This document shows, one piece after another, positions 1-8,806 of a DNA stretch of 64,000 nt (positions are counted from its first letter, which is position 1; the number at the start of each line of letters is the position of its first letter). The DNA comes from RUG705 sp934101175 (GTDB lineage Bacteria > Bacillota_I > Bacilli_A > RF39 > UBA660). The notes below the pieces were generated by a model that searched no databases, was not told where the DNA came from, and worked only from the letters and a program-made list of their open reading frames with translations. The position numbers were made by a program, and so were the translations under genes. The stretch covers positions 116,398 through 180,397 of the forward strand of contig CAKOQC010000003.1 of assembly GCA_934101175.1 (NCBI GenBank), read 5' to 3'.

Positions 1-902
1 CTGATATAAAAGATTTGTTAAAGATAGGGTATGTTAAATTTAGAGTTAAAAATACTAAAAAAACAAGTACTAAAATTATGTTATATCAGACATATAAAGA
101 AGATATAATTCAAGGAAGTTTTTATAATTCATCATCATCATTTTATTATTCATATAATGATTATATTGGTAATAAACAATCACCTTGTTATACAGATATT
201 ACAACATATATAAATTTATATAATAAAGATAGTGATGCTACATTAAAGAATTTAAAAATTAAAGAAGTAGATATAAGTCCTAAATTTGATAAGAATACAT
301 TAAATTATAAAGCAGAAGTATTAAATGAGATAGACACTATTAATATAGAAGCTGTTTGTAATGGAAGTAATTGCCAAGTAAAAGGAAATGGAGAGCAGAA
401 ATTAGAAGTAGGAGATAATACTTTTTCGGTAGAAGTAATATCAGAAAGTGGAAATTCACAAATATATACTATTAAAATAAATAGAAGAGAAAAAGTAGAA
501 GCTTATTTAAAAGATTTAAAAGTTAAGAATAATAAATTATCACCTGAGTTTGATTCTTTGAATACGGAATATTTAGTATTTGTAACATCTGATATAGAAA
601 AATTAGACTTATCATATATAACAAATGATGAGTTGACAAAAGTTAAAATAGTAGGAAATAATAAGTTTGTAACAGGGAATAACTTAGTAGAGATAATAGT
701 TACAAATAATGATGATGATAGTAAAGCAGAAAGAAAATATCATATTAATGTTATAAAGGAAAAAGCAGAAGATACTACTATAATGGATAATAATAAGAAG
801 ATAATAGAAAGACAGAAAATAATAATTATTATAGTTAGTAGTATGCTCATTGTTAGTAATATTATATGGATTATAAAAGTAGTAAAAATGAAGAGAAGAT
901 AG
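1..902 (+). CDS. Surface protein with cadherin-like beta-sandwich domains, C-terminal part (5' end outside window)
   Basis: The reading frame is open from base 3, so the gene begins upstream of the window. The visible protein has two consecutive modules of about 80 residues with the pattern LKNLKI...LSPxFDxxTLxYxxxV...I.IxA, typical of the cadherin-like beta-sandwich family found in Gram-positive surface proteins. A hydrophobic C-terminal helix with a basic tail (ending KMKRR) anchors it in the membrane; no LPxTG motif is seen. It is followed after 11 bases by a PAP2 phosphatase, probably in the same transcript. The ligand cannot be predicted. The domain call is by pattern recognition and is fairly secure; the role as an extracellular stalk is inferred. 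Confidence 0.7.
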   Translation, partial: DIKDLLKIGYVKFRVKNTKKTSTKIMLYQTYKEDIIQGSFYNSSSSFYYSYNDYIGNKQSPCYTDITTYINLYNKDSDATLKNLKIKEVDISPKFDKNTLNYKAEVLNEIDTINIEAVCNGSNCQVKGNGEQKLEVGDNTFSVEVISESGNSQIYTIKINRREKVEAYLKDLKVKNNKLSPEFDSLNTEYLVFVTSDIEKLDLSYITNDELTKVKIVGNNKFVTGNNLVEIIVTNNDDDSKAERKYHINVIKEKAEDTTIMDNNKKIIERQKIIIIIVSSMLIVSNIIWIIKVVKMKRR

Positions 903-913
903 GAAGTAATAGA

Positions 914-1648
914 ATGAAGAAGAAAAATATAATTATAAGTATAGGATTAGTATTAATAGCTATTATATATACAGTACTAGTTAAAGTAGTAGATGTTTCT
1001 ATGATAGGGCCTGAAAATTCTTCAGTAGGATTTTCACATATAAATGGATTATTTCATAATTTGATAGGAAGTAATATGACAATATATAAAATAACAGAAA
1101 TATTAGGAATAATACCACTACTTATGGCAATGGGATATGCTTTAATAGGAGGAATGGAACTTATTAAAGAGAAAAGTCTTAAGAAAGTTAGATTAGAAAT
1201 ATATACTTTAGGAGGATTATATGTAGTAGTATTAGTATTATATGTATTCTTTGAGAAGTGTATTATTAATTATAGACCAATACTAATAGATGGAGTACTT
1301 GAAGCATCTTATCCATCATCACATACACTTATGGCTTTATGTATATGTATGAGTGCAGTTATCGTTAATAAAAGAATGTTTAAAGAAAATGTTGCTAATA
1401 TCTTAAATAAAATATCAATAGGACTTATGATAATGATAGTACTTGGAAGATTATTATCTGGAGTACATTGGTTTAGTGATATTCTAGGAGGAATAATTAT
1501 ATCTATTAGTTTATTATATATATTTAATAGTATTATAATGATAATACCTAGTCATAATAAGAAAGATAAGAAGAATATAGATAAGATAAAAGAAGATGAA
1601 TTATTAATACCTATTAAGGATGAATATATAAATAAAGAAGAAAGTTAG
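914..1648 (+). CDS. PAP2-family membrane phosphatase
   Basis: Integral membrane protein of 244 residues with the three PAP2 signatures: an EKCIINYRP stretch resembling KxxxxxxRP, YPSSHT (residues 133-138) for the central PSGH motif, and GRLLSGVHWFSD for SRxxxxxHxxxD. Such enzymes dephosphorylate lipid phosphates, such as undecaprenyl diphosphate or phosphatidate, on the outer face of the membrane. Five or six hydrophobic helices are evident, followed by a charged tail. The ATG at 914 is preferred because AGGAAG precedes it by a good distance; an in-frame start at 866 would overlap the upstream gene. The exact substrate (UppP-like or lipid phosphatase) cannot be decided from sequence. Confidence 0.85.
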   Translation: MKKKNIIISIGLVLIAIIYTVLVKVVDVSMIGPENSSVGFSHINGLFHNLIGSNMTIYKITEILGIIPLLMAMGYALIGGMELIKEKSLKKVRLEIYTLGGLYVVVLVLYVFFEKCIINYRPILIDGVLEASYPSSHTLMALCICMSAVIVNKRMFKENVANILNKISIGLMIMIVLGRLLSGVHWFSDILGGIIISISLLYIFNSIIMIIPSHNKKDKKNIDKIKEDELLIPIKDEYINKEES

Positions 1649-1668
1649 TAGAGATACTAGCTTTTTAT
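1642..1668 (+). terminator. Rho-independent terminator after the PAP2 gene
   Basis: A 9-bp stem (one T:G pair) with loop GAGA overlaps the stop codon and is followed by a T-rich run. Confidence 0.75.
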
Positions 1669-1690
1669 TTAGAAAAATAAGTAAAACTAT

Positions 1691-1719
1691 TTTACAATTA
1701 GAATAATTTATTATATAAT
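1691..1719 (+). promoter_or_regulatory. Sigma-A promoter of the two-kinase operon
   Basis: TTTACA, a 17-base spacer and TATAAT, about 34 bases before the first kinase start. Confidence 0.75.
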
Positions 1720-1752
1720 TAAGATAATAGATGATAGTATAGGAGTGGTAAT

Positions 1753-3636
1753 ATGGCAAGTTCTTTTTTTGCAGGAACAGGATTAACGATATGTGCATTA
1801 GTATTTTTAACATTGATAATAATTCTTATAAGTAGTAAACTTCAGTCAGATTCAGCAGAAAGTAAAATATATTTAGCTAACTTATATTTAACGGTAGTTT
1901 TACTTATTTTAGAATTATTAACGACAATAACAATACCTAAAAGGGATAGTATACCTAGACTTAATGATATACTATGTGAAGGATATGTATTCTTATCGAT
2001 TGTATGGGAAGAATTATTTGTAGCATATACATATTTTTTGTTACATAAAGATAAAAAAATGGTTTTTGATAAGAGATTTTATAAAAGAGTAATATTGTCA
2101 ACAATAGGAGCATTAATGATACCAATATTGATAGTGGCATTACTTGATGTATCATATGATGGAGGAATGCCAGGCGAGCCTTGGGTAATTGTAGGGGGAG
2201 CAATTAATATATTACATTTATTTAGCTTTGTAGGAGCTATTAGTATTATAATGATATTTATTTCTAAGAAAGATGCTATTAAGAATCTTTATATATCACC
2301 ACTTATATTTGCTTTTATAGTATTTTGTTTATCATTTGTATTACAAATGTTATTAGGATTTAAAATTAATGAATCTGCCTTTATGTTCTCACTAATAATG
2401 GTTATATTATACTTTACGGTAGAATCTCAAGATAGTAAATTAATGGAAGTAGTAGAAGAAACTAAAAAAGAAGCAGAACATGCTAATAAAGTTAAGACAG
2501 AATTTCTTATGAATATATCACATGAAATTAGAACACCACTTAATACAATACTTGGATTTAGTGAAGCATTATTAGAAGAAAAAGAATTAACATTTCAAAG
2601 AGTTAAGGAAGACTCTACTAGTATACATATAGCTAGTATTAACTTACTTAATCTAATTAATAATATCTTAGATATATCAAGAATAGAATCAGGAAAAGAA
2701 AAGATAGAAGAAAAAGATTATAGTATGGAAAATGTTATATTTGAAGTTAATAGTTATATACCTAGTAGAATTAATAAAAATGACCTTAAATTTTCAATAA
2801 ATGTAGCAGAAGATATACCAAGAGATTTGTATGGAGATTCTAGTAAGATATATAAAATAATTATATCAGTATTATCTAATGCAATAGAATATACTAATTA
2901 TGGAGAAGTTAAACTTGATATAGATAGTAAGATGTTAGAAGATGGATACTGTGAACTTAAATTCCATATTTCTAATACAGGACATGCTATGAAGATAGAG
3001 AATTTTGAGAAAGATTATTATGATTTTGTACAACTTACTCAAGATGATGAAACAACTTTTGATAGTACCTTGTTAGGACTTATTATAGCTAAGAGATTAG
3101 TTACTTTATTAGGTGGAGAGATGGAGTTTATTAATGAACAAGGAAAAGGAACACAATATATAATTAGAGTTAAACAAAGAGTAACTAGTGCAAATAAGAT
3201 AGGAAATATCTTTGATAGTAAGAAATCATTAGTATCTAGAAGTATTGATATGATAGATTGTACTGGAAAGAAAGCTTTGATAGTAGATGATAATAAAGTT
3301 AACTTAAAAATAGCTGCTAGATTACTTGAAAGATATAACTTTGAAATAACAGAAGCTAATAGTGGAGCAGAATGTATAGAACTAGTTAAAAATAATAAAT
3401 ATGATATTATGTTTCTTGATCATATGATGCCAGAAATGAGTGGGGTAGAAACACTACAAACATTAAAACAATCAGGATATAAAATACCACCAGCAATAGC
3501 ATTAACTGCTAACTATTATAACGGATTAAAAGAAGAATACTTAGCACAGGGATTTGTAGATTACTTGGCTAAACCAATTGAATTTAGAGAACTTAACAGA
3601 ATTATAGATAAAGTATTTGAGAAAGATAATACGTAG
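1753..3636 (+). CDS. Membrane hybrid histidine kinase/receiver with degenerate ATP-binding domain
   Basis: The N-terminal ~220 residues form about seven hydrophobic helices. A HisKA domain follows with H-box NISHEIRTPLN (phospho-acceptor His257), then a HATPase-like region and a C-terminal receiver (VDDN; FLDHMMPEM with acceptor Asp556; a conserved Lys in AKPIE). The ATP-binding region is eroded: the G1 box that should read DTGxGI is NTGHAM, and the GTGLGL lid is replaced by DSTLLGL. It may therefore lack kinase activity and act as a sensor or phosphotransfer partner of the kinase encoded 14 bases downstream, to which it is clearly paralogous. Ribosome site AGGAG precedes the ATG. Loss of activity is inferred. 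Confidence 0.8.
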   Translation: MASSFFAGTGLTICALVFLTLIIILISSKLQSDSAESKIYLANLYLTVVLLILELLTTITIPKRDSIPRLNDILCEGYVFLSIVWEELFVAYTYFLLHKDKKMVFDKRFYKRVILSTIGALMIPILIVALLDVSYDGGMPGEPWVIVGGAINILHLFSFVGAISIIMIFISKKDAIKNLYISPLIFAFIVFCLSFVLQMLLGFKINESAFMFSLIMVILYFTVESQDSKLMEVVEETKKEAEHANKVKTEFLMNISHEIRTPLNTILGFSEALLEEKELTFQRVKEDSTSIHIASINLLNLINNILDISRIESGKEKIEEKDYSMENVIFEVNSYIPSRINKNDLKFSINVAEDIPRDLYGDSSKIYKIIISVLSNAIEYTNYGEVKLDIDSKMLEDGYCELKFHISNTGHAMKIENFEKDYYDFVQLTQDDETTFDSTLLGLIIAKRLVTLLGGEMEFINEQGKGTQYIIRVKQRVTSANKIGNIFDSKKSLVSRSIDMIDCTGKKALIVDDNKVNLKIAARLLERYNFEITEANSGAECIELVKNNKYDIMFLDHMMPEMSGVETLQTLKQSGYKIPPAIALTANYYNGLKEEYLAQGFVDYLAKPIEFRELNRIIDKVFEKDNT

Positions 3637-3650
3637 GAAGGAGGAATATA

Positions 3651-5510
3651 ATGTTTACATATGGATTATTAATAACAATAGGTAGTTTAGCATATACAAT
3701 TGTTTTAGCATTAGTATACTTTTCTAAGAAAAGATTATCACTTATTAGAAATAAATTATATTTTTCCTTATTAGTATCAATTATCCTATTTGAATGTACA
3801 GAAATAATATCAATAGTATTACTAAAATATGTAAATATAGATATTATTACAATAGTATCATGGAGATTTCACTGGTTAATAGGAATATTTATATTTGGAC
3901 TTCTTTATGTATATTGTAAGACCTATATTAGAAATATTAGAGTATATACATTAAAAGAATTATTTGCTAAGAGTAAAAAACTTCCTATTATGATGATATT
4001 TTTAGGTATATTTATGATAATATATATATTCTTACCATTTGAAGGATTAGATATTAATAATTTGACATTTATACCAGGACTTACAACATATATAGTAGGA
4101 GCAGCATTTATATTTATAGTAATACTAATAGTACATGATTTACTTAAATATCATAAATATACTAGTAATAAAATACAATTTTCAGTATGGATAATGTTAG
4201 TTATTACAGTTATTATTGTATTCTTTCAATTAATATTCCCATACATATCATTTGTACCATTTGGATTTACCTTAGAAGCATTATTTATGTATTTTATGGT
4301 AGAAAATCCAGATTTGGAAACGATTAATGAATTACAAAATTTAAAAGAAGATGTAGATAGAGCTGGAAAAGCTAAATTAGACTTTCTATTTAATATGTCA
4401 CATGATATAAGAAGTCCAATGAATGCAATAGTAGGATTTAGTAACTTCTTATGTAAGATGACAACTTTTGATGAAAAACAAGTAAGAGAAGATATAGAAA
4501 ATATTAAAGTATCAGGAAATAACTTAGTAGATATAATTAATAATATCTTAGATATATCAAAGATAGAAACAGGAGAAGAAAGCTTACAGTTAAAAGAATA
4601 TTCACTTAATAATCTAGTAAGAGATTTACCTAATGTAATTAATGCTAGAATTGGAGAAAGACCAATAAAACTAATTATGAATGTAGATCAAAATATATCA
4701 GCTAAATTATATGGAGATTCTACTAAAATATATCAAATACTTATGAATATACTTACCAATGCAGCTAAATATACAGAAGTTGGTAGAATTAAAATGGAAG
4801 TTACTAGTACTAAAGATAGAGAATATGAAGTATTACATTTTAAAATATCAGATACAGGATATGGAATAAAACCAGAAGATTACAATAAACTATTTACTAA
4901 ATTTAATAGATTAGATGATGCTACTAATAAAGAAATAGAAGGAACAGGATTAGGATTAGTTATTACTAAGAAATATGTCGATATCATGGATGGAAAAATA
5001 TGGTTTGAAAGTGAATACGAAGTAGGAACAACATTCTATATAGATATTCCACAAAAAATAGTAGATAGTAGAACATTACAAGAAGCAGGTAATCAAATAG
5101 AACAAGAAATAGAAAATAAAACATTAGATTGTTCTAATTATAGAATACTAATAGTAGATGATAATAGACTTAATGTAAAAGTAGCAGTTAGATTATTAGA
5201 AAAATATAACTTTAAAATAGATTGCCTATATTCAGGAAAAGATTGTGTATATAAAATAAAAGAAGGAATACATTATGATCTAATATTTATGGATCATATG
5301 ATGCCAGAAATGGATGGAATAAGAGTATTACATATAATACAAAAACTAGATGATTATTACATACCACCAGTAATAGCACTTACCGCTAATGCCATGAATG
5401 GAATGAGAGAAATGTATCTAAAAGAAGGATTTGCAGATTACATATCAAAACCAATAAAAGTAGAAGAATTAGAAAGAATAATAAACAAATACTTTGGAAA
5501 TAGAAAATGA
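3651..5510 (+). CDS. Membrane hybrid histidine kinase/receiver
   Basis: Same architecture as the preceding gene: about seven N-terminal membrane helices, HisKA with NMSHDIRSPMN (His251), HATPase_c and a C-terminal receiver (IVDDN; FMDHMMPEMDG with Asp548; SKPIK). Here the ATP site is intact: N box NILTNAAKYT, G1 DTGYGI and G2 GTGLGL. It should be the catalytically competent member of the pair. No DNA-binding response regulator lies nearby, so its phosphate output probably goes to a protein elsewhere or acts through protein interaction. It is separated from the first kinase by 14 bases with a GGAGG site. It ends in TGA, one of four TGA stops in the window. The sensed signal is unknown. Confidence 0.88.
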   Translation: MFTYGLLITIGSLAYTIVLALVYFSKKRLSLIRNKLYFSLLVSIILFECTEIISIVLLKYVNIDIITIVSWRFHWLIGIFIFGLLYVYCKTYIRNIRVYTLKELFAKSKKLPIMMIFLGIFMIIYIFLPFEGLDINNLTFIPGLTTYIVGAAFIFIVILIVHDLLKYHKYTSNKIQFSVWIMLVITVIIVFFQLIFPYISFVPFGFTLEALFMYFMVENPDLETINELQNLKEDVDRAGKAKLDFLFNMSHDIRSPMNAIVGFSNFLCKMTTFDEKQVREDIENIKVSGNNLVDIINNILDISKIETGEESLQLKEYSLNNLVRDLPNVINARIGERPIKLIMNVDQNISAKLYGDSTKIYQILMNILTNAAKYTEVGRIKMEVTSTKDREYEVLHFKISDTGYGIKPEDYNKLFTKFNRLDDATNKEIEGTGLGLVITKKYVDIMDGKIWFESEYEVGTTFYIDIPQKIVDSRTLQEAGNQIEQEIENKTLDCSNYRILIVDDNRLNVKVAVRLLEKYNFKIDCLYSGKDCVYKIKEGIHYDLIFMDHMMPEMDGIRVLHIIQKLDDYYIPPVIALTANAMNGMREMYLKEGFADYISKPIKVEELERIINKYFGNRK

Positions 5511-5568
5511 CAAAATATAAAAAATAAATATAATTAAATTATAAAGATAATAAAAAGGAGGCAAGGAT

Positions 5569-5799
5569 ATGGATACTAAACTTAACGTTACAAGCGAAAC
5601 AGGAGATAAAATAACAATAGATGTAATAGATATATTTAATAATGAAAAAGAAGGAAAAGAATATATACTATATACAATAGATAATGATATATATGCATCA
5701 TTATTAGAAGAAACTAAAGATACATTCATGCTAAAGACAATTACAAGTGATGAAGATATGGAACTAATAAAGAAAAGAATTAACGAATTAGTTTCATAG
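5569..5799 (+). CDS. DUF1292 family small protein
   Basis: Acidic protein of 76 residues matching the short DUF1292 (YrzB-like) pattern: a beta-rich DKITIDVIDIF...GKEYILYTID segment ending in a helix with the ELIKKRINEL pattern. The family is widespread in low-GC Gram-positives and has no established function. A strong AAAAGGAGG site precedes the start. It lies 58 bases after the kinase pair and 14 bases before a coiled-coil protein, probably co-transcribed with the latter. Confidence 0.7.
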   Translation: MDTKLNVTSETGDKITIDVIDIFNNEKEGKEYILYTIDNDIYASLLEETKDTFMLKTITSDEDMELIKKRINELVS

Positions 5800-5813
5800 A
5801 AGGGGGATATATA

Positions 5814-6722
5814 ATGGAACAAGAACTAACTAATCAATTAAATAAAAAAATAATAGAACAATTTATTGATACACATAACGATATAAGAACAAAAATAGAT
5901 GCATTAAATAGATTAAAAGAAAATACAAAACTAGATGATGATTTAACAAGTAGAATGAATAAAACAATTAATGATCTTAATGTAGCTTGTATAAAATTAG
6001 AAGATCAAATTAATATAATGAATGAAAAAGCTAAAAAAGGAATATCTTTATTTAGTGGTACTAAAAGTATATTAGAAGATACTAAATATGAAGGTAAAAA
6101 TACAAAATTAGAAGAAAAATTAGATAATACAAAAGAAAAAATAGAACAATATAACAATATGATAGGTACTATTAATACATTAGGTAATGGAAAAATAGTT
6201 ACAAGTATTAAAAATAGTTTAGAAAAAAGAGTAGAAGCTTTAAAAAAGAAACAAGGTAGAATACAGAATAAACAAAGTAAAATAATAGATAAAGCTACTA
6301 ATAATAAGATAAATAGTTATCTTAATAGAACTAGATTTAATAAGAAGACTATGGCTATATTAATGGCTAATGAAAAGAATAATATTAAGAATAATAGTAA
6401 GATTGATGAATTACAAGCTAAAAAAGAAGAATTAGATAAAATTAAACAGACATTAAATGCTAATAGTGATTTATTATTTAAAGGACTAGGTGCTAAAGTA
6501 GCAGTAGATGAAGTAGCTTTAAATGCTAGATTAAATGCTTTAAAAGCTAAGAAGGGTATATTAGAGTTTGGTGGTAGAAAGTTAATTTTAAGTAGTGTAC
6601 AACCAGATTTAATAACTAAGATGAAGAATAAAGCTAAAGGGTTTGGTAGTTCATTAAGAGCTGGAATAGAAGCTTATAAAATAGCTCAAGAAGAAGCTAA
6701 ACGTACTTATGCTACTAGATAA
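5814..6722 (+). CDS. Hypothetical coiled-coil protein
   Basis: Not recognised. A 302-residue, Lys/Glu/Asn-rich protein predicted to be almost wholly helical, with heptad-like stretches (residues ~30-70, ~95-160 and ~200-230). It has no signal peptide or transmembrane segment, so it is probably cytoplasmic. The C-terminal third is less charged and Gly/Ala-containing. GGGGG precedes the ATG and the gap to the DUF1292 gene is 14 bases, suggesting translational pairing. A structural or scaffold role is possible but unsupported. Confidence 0.6.
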   Translation: MEQELTNQLNKKIIEQFIDTHNDIRTKIDALNRLKENTKLDDDLTSRMNKTINDLNVACIKLEDQINIMNEKAKKGISLFSGTKSILEDTKYEGKNTKLEEKLDNTKEKIEQYNNMIGTINTLGNGKIVTSIKNSLEKRVEALKKKQGRIQNKQSKIIDKATNNKINSYLNRTRFNKKTMAILMANEKNNIKNNSKIDELQAKKEELDKIKQTLNANSDLLFKGLGAKVAVDEVALNARLNALKAKKGILEFGGRKLILSSVQPDLITKMKNKAKGFGSSLRAGIEAYKIAQEEAKRTYATR

Positions 6723-6724
6723 GG

Positions 6725-6753
6725 AATGATTTTGATAAGTCATTCTTTTTTTG
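6725..6753 (+). terminator. Terminator after the coiled-coil gene
   Basis: GAATGA/TCATTC stem with a 10-base loop and a run of seven T. Confidence 0.8.
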
Positions 6754-6844
6754 GAAGCTCGTTCAATTAACTGTGTCGAGCATAAAGATTATATAGAAAA
6801 TTTACTACTAGACTTAGTAAATTTCTTTATAAATGTTTAAATAA

Positions 6845-6870
6845 AGAAATAAACTTCACATAGAGTGAAG
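6845..6870 (-). terminator. Terminator of the RluA-type gene (minus strand)
   Basis: Read on the minus strand, CTTCAC-TCTAT-GTGAAG is followed by TTTATTTCTTT. It lies immediately after the stop codon of the minus-strand gene. The rest of 6754-6844 has a further A/T-rich stem at about 6800-6826 and no gene. Confidence 0.65.
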
Positions 6871-6871
6871 C

Positions 6872-7738
6872 TTATTTTTCTTTTAAAAGGGAATTGAATT
6901 CTTTAGGATAAGGAGTTTCTAGATGGATAAGTTTTTTAGTAATGGGATGGATAAATTCTAAGATGTTGGCATGAAGACATAATCTTTTAAGGGGATTAGT
7001 ATGGCAACCATATTTTTTATCTCCTACTAGAGGATAACCATGTTCTGAGAAGTGTACTCTTATTTGATTTCTTCTTCCAGTATCTATAAATACTTGAACT
7101 AGAGTATAGTTGTTATTATATTTAAGTACTTGATAATGAGTTATAGCTTCTTTACCTTGATTATTCTTAGAAGAATATACGAATTGATGATGATTTTCTA
7201 ATAGATAAGAATGATAAGTACCATCCTTAGTACATTTACCATCTAATAGAGCAATATATCCACGTTTTTTTACAATATTATTCCAATTATCTTGCATCTT
7301 ATCTCTAATCTTTTGATCTTTACAGAATAGAAGAATACCTGAAGTATCTTGATCTAGACGATGAACTACAAAAATATAATTACGTTTATTATTAGTCTTA
7401 ATATAATCAGATACCATACGATAAGCAGTAAAGAATTTTTCCTTGTCATTAGAAATAGATAAAAGACCTTGAGGTTTATTAATAGCAATTAAATAATCAT
7501 CTTCATATAAGATATCTAAATTATAATTAGGAATAACCTTTTTAGAATAACTAATATTAACAATATCATTAGTATTAAGAAGAAGACTACTGTTAGTTAT
7601 AGTTTTATTATTTACACTAACCATACCATTCTTAATGTAAGATTTAATAGTTTTCTTAGATAGATCCTTCTTAAAATTATAGATAGCTTCTAATAAAGAA
7701 GTGGGAGAAGTTATTTTGATAGTTTGAGATTTATTCAT
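6872..7738 (-). CDS. RluA-family 23S rRNA/tRNA pseudouridine synthase
   Basis: A 288-residue enzyme with an N-terminal S4-like RNA-binding segment (residues ~15-70: KTIKSYIKNGMVSVNN) and an RluA catalytic domain. The hallmark HRLDQDTSGILLF contains the catalytic Asp; other family motifs are INKPQGLL, RNQIRVHFSEHGYPLVGDKKYG and LHANILEF. It isomerises specific uridines to pseudouridine in structured RNA. It is the only minus-strand gene between the kinase operon and the ATP-grasp gene. Target specificity (RluD- or RluA-like) cannot be assigned. The size is normal for the family. Confidence 0.9.
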   Translation of the reverse strand: MNKSQTIKITSPTSLLEAIYNFKKDLSKKTIKSYIKNGMVSVNNKTITNSSLLLNTNDIVNISYSKKVIPNYNLDILYEDDYLIAINKPQGLLSISNDKEKFFTAYRMVSDYIKTNNKRNYIFVVHRLDQDTSGILLFCKDQKIRDKMQDNWNNIVKKRGYIALLDGKCTKDGTYHSYLLENHHQFVYSSKNNQGKEAITHYQVLKYNNNYTLVQVFIDTGRRNQIRVHFSEHGYPLVGDKKYGCHTNPLKRLCLHANILEFIHPITKKLIHLETPYPKEFNSLLKEK

Positions 7739-7828
7739 AAATATATCACCGAATAAATTATAACAATAAATTAATTATTTGTAAAATAAAATAGGAAAAA
7801 TAGTGTATAATAATTTTTGGTGATTTAA

Positions 7829-8740
7829 ATGTTTGATAAAATAATTAAAGAGATATGTGTAGAATTAGATATTAAATATAATTATCTATCTAAAGATTGG
7901 ATTATAAGGCTTGAGAAAGATGGAATAGTTAAGTTCTTAGCAGGGAATAAGTTTGACCTTAATCCACATGCGTTAGGATTAGTTATGGATGATAAGTATG
8001 CTTTTTATGATATAGTAAGTAATTTAGGAATACCTGCTTGTGAACATAGAATATTTTATAAACCTGGTAATGGATGTGAGTATGCTAAAGGGTGTAATAG
8101 TTATTTAGATATATATAGATGTTTTGATGAATATAAGAAAGATGTAGTAGTTAAGATAAATAATGGTTCTTTAGGAATAGATGTATATCATGTTAAGGAT
8201 AAAGAAAGACTTAAAGAGATAGTAGATAAGTTATTTATAAAGAATTATTCTATTAGTATATGTCCTTATTATAAGATTAAGAATGAATATAGAGTAATAG
8301 TATTAGATAAAGATATAAAGTTAATTTATAAGAAGATTAAACCGGTAGTATATGGAGATGGTGTTAGTAGTATAAATACTTTATTAAGAAGATTTAATAG
8401 TTATTATTTTAAAGATAAGAATATATCAGAAGAGGTACTTGATAAAGATATGGAGTATGTATATGATTGGCATTTTAATTTATCTAAAGGAAGTATAGCT
8501 TCAATGGATATAGATAAGGTCCTTAGAAAGAGACTGGAGGATATTGCTAGAGAGACTGCTAGTAAGATGGGGATTGTTTTTGCTAGTATAGATATAATAG
8601 AAGAAAATAATGGAGAATTAAGAGTACTTGAAGCTAATAGTGGAGTTACAATAGATAAAGCTATTAATTTTATAGATAATGGATATGAAGTAGCTAAAAA
8701 TATATATAAAGATGCTACTAAGATGATGTTTAATATTTAG
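7829..8740 (+). CDS. ATP-grasp family ligase (RimK/cyanophycin-synthetase-like)
   Basis: A 303-residue protein with ATP-grasp features: a VVVKINNGSLGIDVYHV glycine-loop region, an NEYRVIVLDKDI strand, KKIKPVVYGDG, and a C-terminal metal-binding stretch FASIDIIEENNGELRVLEANSG with the typical acidic and Asn ligands. The order resembles RimK or the ATP-grasp half of cyanophycin/glutathione synthetases, which join an amino acid to a carboxylate. No cyanophycin or peptide-ligase partner lies adjacent, so the substrate is unknown. A TATAAT at 7806-7811 leaves a leader of only about ten bases, with GGTGA serving as a weak ribosome site. Confidence 0.75.
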   Translation: MFDKIIKEICVELDIKYNYLSKDWIIRLEKDGIVKFLAGNKFDLNPHALGLVMDDKYAFYDIVSNLGIPACEHRIFYKPGNGCEYAKGCNSYLDIYRCFDEYKKDVVVKINNGSLGIDVYHVKDKERLKEIVDKLFIKNYSISICPYYKIKNEYRVIVLDKDIKLIYKKIKPVVYGDGVSSINTLLRRFNSYYFKDKNISEEVLDKDMEYVYDWHFNLSKGSIASMDIDKVLRKRLEDIARETASKMGIVFASIDIIEENNGELRVLEANSGVTIDKAINFIDNGYEVAKNIYKDATKMMFNI

Positions 8741-8770
8741 AAGAAAATGATTTACTTATTTCTTCTTTTT
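8740..8770 (+). terminator. Terminator after the ATP-grasp gene
   Basis: GAAGAAA/TTTCTTC stem overlapping the stop codon with a T5-6 run. A TATAAT at 8774-8779 follows directly and is the probable -10 box of the phosphoketolase gene, with a poor -35. Confidence 0.6.
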
Positions 8771-8806
8771 TAGTATAATTAGTATAGATAGAGAGGGGAT
8801 AAGTAA

